A DNA stretch of 64,000 bases from Drosophila miranda (lineage: Eukaryota > Arthropoda > Insecta > Diptera > Drosophilidae). Location of the stretch: positions 7,068,001 to 7,132,000 of the forward strand of contig NC_046677.1 of NCBI RefSeq assembly GCF_003369915.1. Direction: 5' to 3'. The notes beneath the pieces were generated by a model that saw only the letters and a list, made by a program, of their open reading frames with translations, made no database searches and was not told where the DNA came from. Made by a program: the position numbers and the translations under genes. This document shows positions 12,901 to 27,900 of this stretch, piece after piece. The stretch's first letter is position 1; each line of letters begins with the position of its first letter.

Positions 12901-15900
12901 GTATTATTATATTGTATTTTTATTATCTATTACTACCTTTTTTTGTTATTGTTATTATTTTGTATTACTTTTTCCTTTTGTTTTATAAATTTTGTATTAA
13001 TTTTATTTTTCTATTATTATAATTTTTTATGATTTATTATTTTATTAATAATAGATTTTATTATATTTATAATAATTATTATTTTTTTTTATTGTTATTA
13101 TTATTATCTATATTTTTTATTGTTATTATTTTGTATTACCATTATTTTTTATTATTATAATTTTTTATGATTTATTATTTTATTTATATATTATTTATAT
13201 TGCTTTTTTATTTTATATTTTTTATCAACATTTTATAATCAATTTCTTTTAGTTTGATTTTATTTGAATTGTAATCCCCGAAATTCCAATGAAATTTCAT
13301 TTCCCTAAAATCCAACTAAAAACATTTCGCCACATCTTTCGACCCACTGTGCCGTTGCTCCCCATTGTCTGTGGAGGTTTGTTCTACACTTTTTGCCTGT
13401 TTTTTCAGCAGAGTATGAAATTTATTGGGTTCGTGCATTTGACATGAAGCCTTTAGGGCGATGCTTTTGATAGGCAACCCCAGAAAACCCCCCGAAAGCC
13501 CCGAAAGGGGCCCCAAAAACCCGGGTGTGTGCTGCTGCTGATGATGATGATGATGATGATGACGGAGGGGACGCTGCATTGTGTGGTCGGGGGAGGCATT
13601 TTGTTGGCTACGATATGTATATTATATAATGACTTAAGCAAAGCTTTTCTATTGCTTGCCGAAAATAGAATATATACGATATACACACTAATGCGACCCT
13701 TTCTAATCGGTATTCATCAGTCCAATGCCTGGCCGTAATTTATTCGATTATCAAACTAATTTCCCAAAAAACTTGTGCAATTATGCCCCCTCCCCCAGTC
13801 CCCCCGTAAATAAAAGTTCTACGGGGGAATAGGGAATAATTAGTGCATTCAGAAATTGTCCTTTAATGGCAGAGCCTGAACCTGATTGACTTCTGATCTA
13901 ATTGAATTTCGCACAGCGCCTGCTCCTGGGAAAACACTCCTACGTACTCCTGCGAGTGCAGCCACTGGAGGGACACTAAAATCTTGATTGGAATTTATGT
14001 GAGGCGGCACTTGAAACTTTTAATTAAAATCGAGGGAATACCCGCACTCGTAGGCGCCGAGGGGCGCGGAGGCAGGGCCTATGGCAAATGAAATCAAGTG
14101 AAATGATTTATGCACGAGAGAGAAGAGGTTTTTGTTTGCAGGAAAACTGCAAGCCCAAGCGGTGGAAAGTTTGTTTATGGATGCCCCCAGAAGTGATTAG
14201 GGCGGAGGAGGAAATTCCTGGAGGTTTTCTTTGCCAATTCAGCAGTTTCTAAACTCTTTTTCTGCCTATTGATTTCCGTAAAGTTCTCCCACGAATAGGG
14301 CCTCGCGTTCTCAGTTTCCTTTCCTCAATGGATGCCTCCTCCTCATCCTCCTCATCCTTTTCCATCTATTGACTTGGCTTTGCCTCTTAACGACGTCATC
14401 TGAAGAGAGCTAGCTCTCTGTTCCGTGTCGAGGAGCTGAGGAGCTGAGAGGCTAAGCTGAATGGTCGGTTCGGCCCGCTCCAGCGCTGAGCTACTTAATG
14501 ACTTATCGCCGTCATTATGCCTCGCTGGCTGCGCGACTCGAAGCGACTTTTGGGCTGCGGCTAAGAAAGCGTAAAGTGAAAGACTTTTGCCACTCGACGC
14601 GCGAGTGGCAGCCAGCTGGCAGGCAAGTGCCTCCGCTGCTGGAGCGCAACACCGATTCATATTCAGCGGCGCAAGAGTGAAGAGGGCGACGTATTCAAGA
14701 ACTGTACGCGCATCACCCACATAAATCCAGTCGGATCTAAGACCTTTCTCTCACTTTGCCTTCGGCTAAGGCCAAAATGCAATTAAATGTAACCGGAGAG
14801 GAGTACATACAAAAAATATGTGGGAGATCGCGCAAAGTGTGGAAAATGGTCTACACTTTTTGCGAGGTTTTGTGTTTTCTTTGAAACCGCGTCATGCACA
14901 TGTAATGTATGTTGTTTTCGGGCAGTCTCTTTTGCAGAATTAGCTTGCAGTGCTTCAGGAAGTGCTTTAAAAGAAGGCAGAGGTGCATGAACATAGATGT
15001 TTGCGTAGCTCTAGACTATATGCTGGAATAAATATGCTCCTGGGAACTAAAATATTATTAAATGTAGACGAGAACTCCCTTTGGAGGCGCCCTTACAGCA
15101 CGCCACTTCCCTATGCTTCGTCCTTTTGTTTCCGCATTCAATAACATCATGAAAAACAGACAGACCCACCGCTGGGGGATACAACTACAAGTACATGGAG
15201 TGCATGGAACCTTCCCTGAACCTTCTCTGGCAGTCCCGCCCCGTCGTCTGATTCTCATGTAAATGGGTAACTTTTTTCCCCTTTTTTTGCTCCGTCTCCT
15301 CGGCTCTTAAGTAAATTGCAGCACTTGCTGTCAGGAAACGCCGATGCTCTCGACATGCTGGGGCGTGGCCGCTCCCTACATTTTGACACTTCATTTTATT
15401 TCAGTTAAAAATGTTCCCCCATCCCTCTTTCGTGTGTGGGCTTGTCGCCACACCCCCTGGACGGCTCTAGTGCGCTCTCTCTCTCTCTCTCTGTCCCTGT
15501 GATTTATTAATGAAGTTTTCGTGTAAATTGCATTCGTTTCCAAGCAAGTAGTACGACGAGTACTGTATCTCACAGATAAAGTACAGCTGATAAAACAAAG
15601 CCAACGCTTACTTATCTTCCCTTTTGTGTTTTGTTTCTGGTTTCTCTGAAGAATACTTACTCGAGCGAATGGGCACTTAAATATCTTGATCAGTAAACAC
15701 TTTCCACGAATATCTTGAGTCTTAAGCTAGTTTCAAGCTCGTTCTTGGTACCATACCTGGAAATACAAAAGGGAATAAAGTTAATAAAGTCGGATTGCAG
15801 CCAAGGGAAAGGCAATTACAATTGGGGGCCAATTCATAGAAGGGAAACGCCCACGGAAATGAATTAAAACAATCATAAATATCCGAATCCGAGCCAAGGT

Positions 15901-18900
15901 CTGCCCCAAAATCAATGCAGAGCACGTCTGGTCCTCCTCCGATCTCCTCCTCCACGCAGAGAGCCCCACAGACACATCTGCATGTGGCAGGAGAAGGTAC
16001 TACATGTGTACTTGTGTACATGCGAGAAGGTACGGGGCCTCGCATAAGAGAAGGTACGGGCCAGCACACAGCGGCGGGGCGGTGGGGCGCTGGAGTGTGA
16101 CCAGCGTTGTTTATGGAGCACGAAAGGGCAACGTAACCCGTGTGGACGTTGCCATTATTTGGAGCAAAAGCGAGCGATAAATTGCTGCAGATCTGTGACA
16201 AATAGCCCCAGTTCCAGCCCCAGCCCCAGCCCCGGACCCACGTGAAAGGCGAACCACAGGAAAAATGAATGCAAAGGGAACGAAACGGAACTGCAATTGC
16301 AGCCCAAGAATGCAGCTGCAGTTGGGAGGGAAAACTGGAACAGAAAGTAGGAGAAACAAGGAGCCCGTAGCAGGTACCACATGGAAAGGCAAATATTTCA
16401 ACAGTATCTATAGGAATATTTAAAGGAAACCAAGGCAAAACTATACACAAACGAAAAACAGCTAAAAATGTAGTAAATACTAGAAAATACCAACCAAAAA
16501 TACTTGAATATGCTATAAAAAAAATACTATACATTTCTAGATGTACAAGAAAAAACTAAACTTACTAGAAAATACTAAACTTACTTGGAAATACCTAACA
16601 TACTAGAAAATACTAAACATACTTGGAAATAGAAAGTTCACGATATACTAACAAATACCAGAAAAATACTAAAAATACCAAAAATACTAACAAATATACC
16701 AGATACAACAAAAAATTAAAAATTAAATTAAAAATTGTTCAAAATAGTACACAAAAAAAACATATTAAAGAAAATCTCGTATGAAAAAACAAGAAAAAAA
16801 TACCAAAAATATTTCCATATAAAATACCCCAAGTAATAGCAGGGTAAATGGTAAATGGTAAATACCAGCTTTACAATTCGCTCGAAAAGACAGGATAATC
16901 ACACTCAATTTATGGACAAATATCGTGGTAAAAAGAACGGACTGCAACAAAGGAACTCCTCGCCTCTCCATTGCAGGCAAAAATACTGCAGCATCATCCA
17001 GGAATACCACAAGGAAGGGGGTAGATGCAGGTGGGGGGCGGCGGGCGGTAAGCGAATCAAATCTTCACATAATAAAATCAATTTTGAGTACATTATTTTC
17101 CCATTGGAACGAGCAAGAATCGGGCAGAGCTAAAACTAATTTCGCGTTTATTACAGACGGCAAACTGTGCGCAAATTATATAGATACACAGTACACAATG
17201 CACGGGGACAGGGGGACAGAGGGACGGACGGGCGGGAGGCATAGGTACTAGAGTGCATTCATATCGCGATGAGGCAGAGGAAGAGCGGGCACGCTTCGCC
17301 AGCTACAGAGATACAGATACAAAACGTACTGGCGAATGCAATTGTCCGATGCCTCAGCAGAGGCCAGAGGGGCAGGGTCGGGCCATGGGGGATGGGTTGG
17401 AGGAAAGCGTGGCTAACAATGCAACGAAGAATGCGACTGCCAGAGACATAGCCATAGCCCCAGCAACGACGACGACGACGATGCCGCACAAAAGGTGCCA
17501 CGTAGAAAATTGCACAAGAATAGAACTAATTTAAACAACTTGCAGATATGCGGCGCAAGGTTGTATCCGTAAACCCCTACCCCCTGCCCCTGCCCCGTCC
17601 ACTCGTTCCGTTTCGTTCCCCTCTTCACGCTGTATCTGTATCTTTTTCCCCTCAAGCTCTCGCTCTGTAGCTGTTGCAAAGGTAATAAAAATTATACAAT
17701 AAACTGTATGTACGTCTCGGCCCAGCCTCCAGTCTCCATTCGCCTCCTCCCTGCCCGCAAATCTCAATAGGAGATGCATTTGATGAGTGTCTGTCGGTTG
17801 GTCGGCGCTTTTCAATTGCATTGTGCTCATGTTCAGCCAGAGAGAGATTGTATCTGATAGATACTCGTACTCCCATTGTTTCTTGGTTTCTTTGGGATGG
17901 CCGCAGGAGATACTCTGACGGAATGTCCGTGGAAGAGACAAGCGAAAGCAGGAAGCCTTCATTGGGTTTTAAGAACCTTTTAGCAAAGGCCTGACATAAA
18001 ATAAATAGCTAAATATTTGCTCGAAGCCACGACCTGGTGATGATATTGCAACAAGTGTTTGGCGAAGAATGGAGACCCCACATGATCGAGACACTATTTT
18101 TTTTTTATATGTGCACGAACCGGCAGTTGGAACAACAGAGATGCATTTTGTAATGCCTTTTCGCGATGCCTCTCCTTGACTCATCCGAAACTTTCCATTC
18201 CACTTCCATTCACTTTTTTGCATGTTCGGTTTCGATTTAACAACCGGGTTTTTATTCTTTTTACTTTCCTCTTCGTTCCGTATTCATTTCCCCTTTCTGA
18301 ATGCCTGCGAATCCTTGACTTTGCGCCTTAATTAAACTTCGAGGAGCAATCGGCGGAACAGCCACTTGGTGACACACTCAGCCCCAGACCCAGGTGTCAC
18401 GCCTCTGCACCGGTACCGGTTTCTGCCCCCACACCCCAGGGCGACGAAGGAAGGAGAGTTTCTCGTAACGAATCTGGCAATACCCTTTAAGGTTGTTTTT
18501 TTCTATACACTCCAAGGGGGGATACTACGGCCTTCCCGCCGACTGTTGCCTTGGCAGGCACAAGATAAATCCCTGCTTTCTTTGTACTCTGCGAAAATCT
18601 CCTCACAATCCCCGCCAAGAAATCCCCAGAAAACGGAAAAAGGAAAAGTGAACTGCGTAACTTTTTATGCGACCGCAGTGCCCCATCCGCCGCCCCACCT
18701 GCTGTGTTCGTCCCAACGAGTTGACACTGTTGTTTGTCTTTGTTGCCGCAGTGAGGAGCAGGTCTAAGGAGGGGGGGGAGTGCCACAGTGCCACATCTGC
18801 CGTTGGTTCGGGTTGTTAAGCAAAAGTCACGTTGGGCGCCAATCCCAAGGTTAAGTGGCAGAAAGCTCCGGCAAACAAAGCAAGTCTCCAAGTCTCCAAG

Positions 18901-21900
18901 TGGGGAGATAAGCCCCAGCCGAAGCAGCAACAAAATACACGAATATATATGTATGAATATCGTAAAAAATTCCGGGCATCTGTTTACCACAAAAGTCGAC
19001 AGCGAAAACGAGATTAAAAGTTACCTCGAAATGCAAATCTCTCCTCGGCTTTTGGCCGTGATTAGGTAATGGTAATGGCATATTGGAGGGGGGGGGAAAT
19101 TCGGGTGAAATGGGAGACATATAGAGAACGTATCTCTGGCCACCTTTCCTCTTGCCACTTTCCGTATTGGCGGCACTCAATGTCTCGGTTTTATCGAGCA
19201 AATGCAATTTCCTCCGCCAGACACTCACTCGAGGAGTATCCATGGCACACATCAAAAGGAAAGCGCCTCCGAGTGCCGTCGAGTCGTTTACTTTAATTGC
19301 GGATCGGCCGAACGGCCGAACCCTTTCACAAAGAACGCCCCACAACGATCCCTGGGCCCCGGCCTCCCCAGGCGCTCCCAGGCGCTCCGTTCTAGATTTT
19401 CCTCCAGTGCCGCTGACGCCTTTCCCCTCGGCTGCTTTTCACGCTGCGCAGCTCCTGCTCTTTTCATGATTTGTGGCCGTGGCTCGCTTTTAATTATTGC
19501 GATTATTGTGGCAACAATTTACAGTTTTCGAATGTTGCAGCCAACGGCAAAGGCGTGTGGCATAGCCGCAAGAGAGAGGGGGGTGGGGGGGAAATAATTT
19601 AGAGCAGAATGAATTGTCTGGAGAGCGGAAAGCAACGAGCAACGAGAAACTGCAACTTGATAATTATAATGAGCCAATAATGACAACGACAGAGCCAGAA
19701 GCAGAGCCAGAGCCATGACAACCTTGTTCTGCGGCGATCTGCGGATCCATTATAACTGAAATTCGATACGGGAAGCGGAGTGCGGACTGCGGAGTGCAGA
19801 GAGCCTCCTCAGAGAGCCGAGAGATCGAGGCCACAGTTGCGGTCTATTAAGCCCATTCCAGAGCATGGATTCGATCGACTTTTATCCGAGATATTCAACG
19901 AGCATTCCTTAAATATGATTAGATATTTCCCCCTTTAGTGGACAGTTTTCTGTGCTTTCTGAGACCAATTCCGTTGGCTTAAATAATTTGTAATAGTGCA
20001 AAAAAAACAATCCCCAATGGTGGCTTTATCTTTCCAATTTTCCCTTTGAAGAGTTGCGACCATTAGTTCAGGGCTATCTTTTTGCTGTTCCCGGGCTGCA
20101 CGTGCCACACACAGACGTTGGAGAACTTGAGCGAAACATGTCGGAGAAAATTGCAACACGGACTATTGGCTAATAGAATTTGAGCTCAATGTGCCAGTTG
20201 TTCATTCCGTCAAGAGGCAGGGCAGGCAGGCAACAGCAACCCAAATAACATGCAACAAAATGTTGGCCAAAGCAAATGAAATGGAAAATTTCGCAGGTAA
20301 AACCAAACTAGTTTCCCGCCGAACGGGCAGGGAGGCTCCACCTCCTCCAAGGAGCGTTCTCCTGCTTCCATGGATAGAATGCCAAAAGTTGTACGTTCCG
20401 TGTCTCTCTCTGCTGGCTGCTTGAAATATTTAAACAAATTGTGTGTCTCGGCATAAAGTGGATGAGGAATGAACGGAGGAGACAAATCTGTGGCATTGCC
20501 GATTGTGGCGATACTCTAGCAGGAGGAGATGCCTGCATGGTGCAGGTATTTGGTGGCAGATTATCCCCAGAAGATGGCTCACTCGAAGGGGATTCCGTCT
20601 AGTGCAATGGACACAAGAGCTTCTCTTCTGCTCTTCTCTTCTCTTTTAATTGAAAGAGATTTTCCTGGAAGAGATAGTTCTCTCTCAACTCCAATCCTTC
20701 TCAAAGGAAGCTCTCCCCACCCTTTCCCTATCGCGATGCCAAAATATTTCCGCTGACTACAGAGTATTTTTGTGAAATAATGAAATTGCAAACAGGAAAA
20801 AATAACACACCAGGAGGAGCGTTAGACTAGTGTCCCCTCCGTCGCAGCTCCAAAGATTTTGTGGTTCTGCAACAAAAGGACGTGACTGGGAGGCGGCTGT
20901 AAGGGGAGGCAACTGAGGATTTTCTGTGCAGATACTCTCGTGGGTCGTGGGAGGCGGAGGGGCTTCAGGGGGCGCAGGGAGGGCATAGTGCGGCTGACAC
21001 GTACTAACGAGCAACGCCTGACAGCGAAAGAGCGTCATCGTCCCGCTCGACGATGCTTAAATGCTTAATTTGAAGCAACAAAAGGCGGGACGGGAGGGAC
21101 GAGGTCTCAGGCACAGTGCGCCATTATGCAATGCCATGTGGCAGGCTTACATAATGAGTGGCGGAACTAAGAGACCCCGGACCCCGCACCCCGGAGCCCA
21201 TACGAAAAATCGCTGGAGAGTCGCAGCCTGTCAGCAGCTTGTCATCGCAAAGGCTTACACAGAGTGGAAATGAGCGAGAGAAATGAGACAAGCTGGAGCC
21301 CCCCAAAGGCCCAAAGATGGGTCTCCCTCCGTGACCCATTTATGGCCGGTGGAAAGCCACAACTAATTATACAAAAGTAATAGTAATAGATGGAACCACA
21401 GCTGTTTACGTACGAGGCTTCCCTTTTTGTTTAGGTGCTACAAAAAAAGAAGAGAAAATTTGTGCTAAATTCATGGCATGAGGCCCATGCCATAAATAAA
21501 TCCAATAAAAATATCTATTGAGGAATGCCATAAATTTACTGATAAACTAGGTGCTATAAACGCGGCCAAAAAGCAGGTGCCAGAGGGCCAGACAGGGTCA
21601 AGAGTAAATTATGAAATTTGTTAGATTTCTTTTTTTTAAGATAGAAACTGGAGCTTGAATTAATTATTATTTATTGTGTACTATTTTTATTTTGAGGCCC
21701 ATGCCATAAATAAATCCAATACAAATATCTATTGAGGAATGCCATAAATTTACTGATAAACTAGGTGCTATAAACGTCGCCAAAAAGCAGGTGCCAGAGG
21801 GCCAGACAGGGTCAAGAGTAAATTATGAAATTTGTTAGATTTCTTTTTTTTAAGATAGAAACTGGAGCTTGAATTAATTATTATTTATTGTGTACTATTT

Positions 21901-24900
21901 TTATTTTGAGGCCCATGCCATAAATAAATCCAATACAAATATCTATTGAGGAATGCCATAAATTTACTGATAAACTAGGTGCTATAAACGCGGCCAAAAA
22001 GCAGGTGCCAGAGGGCCAGACAGGGTCAAGAGTAAATTATGAAATTTGTTAGATTTCTTTTTTTTAAGATAGAAACTGGAGCTTGAATTAATTATTATTT
22101 ATTGTGTACTATTTTTATTTTATTATTTGTTTATTTTTATTTCATTATATTTATTTGTTTTATTATATTTATTATTTATTTATATATTATTATATTTCTT
22201 TATTTTATTAAATTTTTTTTTTTTTATTATATTTATTTTTTTATTATATATATTTTTTTTATTATATTCATATTTATTATTTATTTAGCTATTTTACTAT
22301 AATGATAAACCATGAGTAAACATCTAATAATATTCTTGACTGGAAACTCAAATATGGTTAAAGTTCCTACTGCTGTAGGATCGCATATCCCTGGCAGCGT
22401 TTTGTAACTCCCTACCGTGGCATATCCTCTCTAGAAATATACTTTATGGCCTAACTAAAACACAATTTATGCAAATACTATCCGATGAGTACTAGTACAC
22501 AGAAGGAGGTAGTTATTGCATTATAAAGACTTATAGCCCAACCTCGGAAGCGTTGTATCTTTTCTGTGAATATGCTCCATAGCCTTTTTATACCCGATAC
22601 TCAAAATGAGTATTGGGGTATATTAGATTTGTGGTGAAAATGGATGTGTGTAACGTCCAGAAGGAATCGTTTCCGACCCCATAAAGTATATATATTCTTG
22701 ATCAGCATCAATAGCCGAGTCGATTGAGCCATGTCTGTCTGTCCGTCTGTCCGTCCCTATTAGCGCCTAGTGCTCAAAGACTATAAGAGCTAGAGCAACG
22801 ATGTTTTGGATCCAGACTTCTGTGATATGTCACTGCTACAAAAATATTTCAAAACTTCGCCCCGCCCACTTCCGCCCCCACAAAGGACGACAATCTGTGG
22901 CATCCACAATTTTAAAGATATGAGAAAACCAAAAACGCAGAATCGTAGAGAATGACCATATCTTTTAGACTGCAGAATCTGAATTGGATCGTATTATTAT
23001 TATAGCCAGCATCAAGAAAACAATTTCATTTTTTCTCGCCCTGTCTCTCTCTAACACACACGTAGCATAGGCGGCTTTGCTTAGAGTAAAACATTAGCGC
23101 CAAGATCTCAGAGACTACAAAAGCTAGAGCAACCAAATTTGGTATCCACACTCCTAATATATCGGACCGAGACGAGTTTGTTTCAAAATTTCGCCACACC
23201 CCCTTCCGCCCCCGCAAAGGACGAAAATCTGGGGATATTCACAAATCTCAAAGACTATTAACGCTAGAGTAACCAAATTTAGTATCCGCACTCCTGTTAG
23301 ATCTTACTATAAAACGAGTATCTCAAAATTTCGCCCCACCCCCTTCCGCCCACACAAAGGACGAAAATCTGTTGCATCCACAATATTGCACATTAGAGAA
23401 AACTAAAAACGCAGAATCATAGATAATGACCATATCTATCAGATTGCTGAATCTGGATCAGATCAGATCATTTTTATAGCCAATAGGAACAAATCAATTT
23501 GCACTGGCTACGCAGCGCCCGACGTCACGCTCAGACTGATTTTCTGTCTCTCTCGCACGCACTCTTTGTCGTGTCGTTTAACATTAGCGGCGTCTGCCGG
23601 AGGAGAGCCATACTGACTTAGTATCGGGTATAACTGTAGAGTTGCGGTGTCCGCAGCAACTCACAACGTTCCCCCTCGTTATATCTGATAAGCAGTATGC
23701 AGAAGTATTTTCTCTCAAAAATTCCTTAATAATAGCTTTGTTTCCACTGGATTTATGCAAACAATTGATACATTTTTATGGAAAGTGCTACCACACTTTC
23801 ATAGAATAAATATTTCATGCAAATAGGTGTAGGATTTAAAATTCCACGTTCTCTAAACAAAACAAATAAAAAAAGTATAAAAATAAAAAATAATAATATA
23901 TAATAACCTCAATAGGTGGCTTCCTTACATCTGCATATCCCCTAGATCTTTTCAATATTTAAAAAGCTGGAAAATGTCGTGACATCCCAAGATAGACATC
24001 CGCACAAATGTATGACAGAGTTACAGACTACGAAAGCCACTCAAAACCTCATAATATATGTACTGGCTAATGTCTGTATCTGTATCTGTATCTATGTGTG
24101 GGGCAGGCCTGCCTGCTAATTCAGTTACCTGTGAAGAATGAAAAGGAAAGGAACAGGCCTTGGGGTCAGGTCAGGACCTCCACACGTGCGATCGACAGAT
24201 GTATATGTATATGGCATATGGCGTGGGGCGGTCTTATAGTTATGGGAATTAGTTCCTGGAGTAGGCTGTGGCCCCTCCCCCCCATCCCACAACATCCCTT
24301 CCTTCCTTCCTGCTTTGCGTGTGCCGCAAAAAAAGAGAGGAGGAAAAACTAAAACGCAAACGAAATGAAATATGTATGGGGCATGGAATCCGGGGGCAGA
24401 GTGGTTCAAGTGCGGGCTTTAGGCGGGGGGCAACGCCACACTCTCTCTCACACACGGACACGCACACGCACACAACAGAGAAGGAAAGACAGAAAAGAAA
24501 AGCGAAAAAACGTGTGGCAAAGACAACATTTTCTTTTTGGCCAAGAGCCAAAAGGCCGAGTAAAAAATATAAAGGCCACGGCATCAGGCCAGCCCCAAGG
24601 AGAAAGAGAGCGGGGTGAGCAGACACCCAACCCACACCCCCCTCCCCCCGCATCCATCCACAGAAGCGCTCCCGGCATTTGTATTATTTTATAACAATAT
24701 ATATTACCGACCGGCGGCGTTGACAAACCAAATTCCACGGAAACTAAAGCCCGGAATGTTGTGCATCTTCCGGGGCATGGCAGGAGATGCCCCTCCCCTC
24801 CTCCGGAGGCAGGATCTGGAGCAGGTATCCTTGTGTCTCCCCCGTTTGGAGGTTAAATGTGGACAAACTGTTTTGCAAATCCGCCAGCGAAATGGAACAG

Positions 24901-27900
24901 CTTGTAAAATACAACAGAAAAAAAAATCAATTTATTGCCTGGGGGGGCCTGTGGAAGGTCAAGGCTGGTGTGAGCCGAAATGGAGAGTACTTTTGCAGGA
25001 GAAAGAAGTTTTTGGTTCTGAAACGGGGAAAAAAGTAAAGGAAAAACCTTTGGGCTGGCATTGAAAGCGGAATAGTGGAGAGTATTCAAGAAAAGCTATG
25101 GAAACGAACAGACAATTCTTGGAAATTAAAAGAATCAAAACTTCTTGAGCGAAATAGTTACCAAAAAGTTGTTCCAACTATCGAAAGGTGTTATTCTCTA
25201 GAATTACCCCGACTTTAAGCGTATATTCCTCTGCCATTTCACATTTTCTATCCATCTTAAAAAAGTAATCAAAATTAATGAAGTTATTTTTCTGTTTTGA
25301 TGAGCAAAAGAACAATGGAAATCGGAGCTCGGAGCTCGGAGTTCGGAAGGAACATAAAAGCATTCTTTGTCCCCGTCCCAGAAGGAATTCCATCTCCCAC
25401 TGGGTGCCCCCGGCCCTTCCGTTGGAGAGGAAAGCACTTCCTTGAGAGCAGGGTTTCCATGGCATCCATCGCGTTCTGCTTTTCGTCGTCTGCTCTTCCG
25501 TCCGTCGGCGTTTTTTGTCGTTTATTAATTTAACAAGTGCTTGCCCATTTGCTTTTTAATGAACATGGCGACACACTTTTGTGTGCCACTGTGTGTGTCT
25601 GACGCGAAGAGACTACAAGCCCCCCCTACACCACACCCCCCTCCTTCCTCCGCCGAAGTTCTTCTATATCTTTATGCTTTTTGAGCATAAGTATGTGTGT
25701 GTGTATGCAAAGGCAGCGGAGCAGGGAAGCAGGGGCGGGAGGGGGGCAGAAAAAATTAACAGCAAGCATAAAGAAGAATGGGCATAAAAATACGAGTATC
25801 TAGAGCCGTTACAACGGAAGTATTCCAATGTGTTTGTTGTACTTTTTGCTATTGTTGTTTTTTTTCGGATACCCAGTAATCGCGGAGCAGGCAAGGGTGT
25901 GCTGTGTAGTAGAAAGATATGGGGAATATACTGAAGATCGTGCTCTGAATGAACAGTCGGTTAAGGTAAGGATTGAGGATTGAGGAGTAGGTTCTGAGAT
26001 CTTGGATAGAGGTTCAAACATTTTCAATGTAATTTCCGCAATTTCCAAGCTATAAAACTGATATTCCGTGGAGTTTAATATAAATCTATTATCTACCAAT
26101 CAGCCAGATATCATTTAATATCAAAATATCATAAAAAGGATCTTGAGACCAGAGATCTAATCGAAAATCCATAATAGCAATGGCACATCCACCAGGAAAA
26201 CGTATCAGTGATCATGTAGCAGGTATCTTGCTGCATTCCCTACCATCGCACTGTACTTAAAGTATTCTTTTTATTCGTATTTTGACTTTGTTTAAGATCT
26301 TCCTTCTCTCAAGCTCGTTTTTTCTCCGAAATAAATATGTATTTCTGTGATCAGGGACCAAATTGTAGCCCTGTTGAATGCCCCAATATTTCCTAAAAGT
26401 ATTATTCTCTCATTTCTTTTGTAGTTTCAAAGTCTTCCCCCAGCCACAATCGGTTGAATGGGTATACCACAGTCGCAATATCAAGCAGGATCTCCATCAT
26501 GTTAGTTGTGTTCCCCCGTTTGATGCTCTTTCTGTTTGATGTAAGCGGATACAAACAACGAGTGCAAAAACATCTAAACAACAATGGAAAACGAGCGCGG
26601 CATGACAATCTTTAAAGTTGGTAATAGGAAAGCAGCAGCAGTGGCAGCGGTGGCAGCAGTGGCAAAAGCTACATAGAAGAGAGGCATATTAGAGAAAAAC
26701 GAACCGGACCACACATACCGCACTCTCGAGGCAATGGCAAATGGCAAATGGAAAATGGAAAATGGAAAAATTAAAAACAAAGACAGCCCGAGCCAGAGCC
26801 ACAGTGACAGAAAGAAGATTTCACATGGCTGCTGGCTGCTGCTGGCTGCTGCTGTTACTCCTTCGTATCACCATAACCCAGTTTAAAGCTCGAGTTAAAT
26901 TGTGATTAACTGCAGAAGAGACAGTAGAGAGCAGAGAGCAGACACGAGACAGAAGACGGCAGACGGCAGGGAAGAGGCCGACAGACAGACAGGCAGGCAG
27001 TCAGAAGTCGTACGAAAGGCAGTCAGAAGTCGTACGAGAGTACAAGAGTGTGAACGGAATTTAATGAGCCCGGGCCTAAAACGAAGAGCCCCAAAAGAGA
27101 AAGTCCCACTCCCCCCAATACCCCCACTCCCCCACTCACTGACTGACTGACTGATTGGAGGGATAAGGTAACTGCAGTTGGAGGGAGAGGTAGAAATGCG
27201 TGTCATGACTAGAAACAATTTATAATGCGGCCTGCAGTTGGCCCGGCTTTCAATCGAAACTGGGGCCTGCTTCTCCGCCTTCTCCGTCTATTTTTTCCCT
27301 TCACTGTAGCAGACTCCACTCTCCGCTCCCCACCCCTCACTCCACACTCCCCACTCAATCATTAACAGTCATGGACGCTCAAATTGCCCAGCCATTGAGA
27401 GAGACTTGTTGTTGTTGGGGCTCCCTCCAGCAGCGGACGGGAAACTTTCGCGCATAAATTAGGCTAATATATCTCCTACCCGAAAGGTACGAGCCAGAGC
27501 GGCAAAAATAGTGCAGCCAACAGATTACAGTCTTTAACAGTGGCTTTTGGGGCATCTGAGAGGGGCAGTGGCCGTGCCAGTGCCAGTGAGGGAGGTCAGG
27601 ATCTGTACCTTGTGCTAATGATAGCCACAAAGCTGTCAAAGAACAGCCGGGCACAAAGGGGGGCGGGGGGCAGAGCATCTGGGATTTGGTGGTAATTTAG
27701 ATGGGTAGCTCTATGAAATGAGTGCCTCTAGGGGGGGCAGGCAGCTCTTAGAGCACCTTTTCTTGCCTTTAATGTGTCTACGAAAGCCCAAGGAATTTTT
27801 TACTTGGACGGTATAAAGAGCTAACGGGGTCAGGGATAAGTGTATTAGCTCTAGATACAAGAGAATGTTGCAAAAAAGTGATATACCATAACGATGGAAT

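Larger units (their letters stand above)
13271..21479 (-). other. Intron 1 of the sulfotransferase gene, middle part
   Basis: No supported gene is present. A (GAT)n run lies near 13538-13562, TC-rich near 15475-15493, and there are dispersed purine-rich and GC-rich islands. The most gene-like patch is 14380-14720 (separate entry). The open frame 15722-16534 (minus) has no domain I recognise. Confidence 0.65.

Noticed and set aside
12847-13032. Hydrophobic open frame in TTA-rich DNA
   Set aside because: It is produced by TTT/ATT/TTA codons of low-complexity sequence, not a membrane protein.
15722-16534. 270-codon minus frame, Phe/Cys/Trp-rich
   Set aside because: It has no recognisable domain or codon bias, its composition follows local simple sequence, and it lies in the giant intron.
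22586-23685. DINE-1 copy considered as an RNA gene or retrotransposon
   Set aside because: It has no coding frame, no LTR and no poly(A) tail; the conserved blocks and terminal hairpin fit the Helitron-like DINE-1 family.
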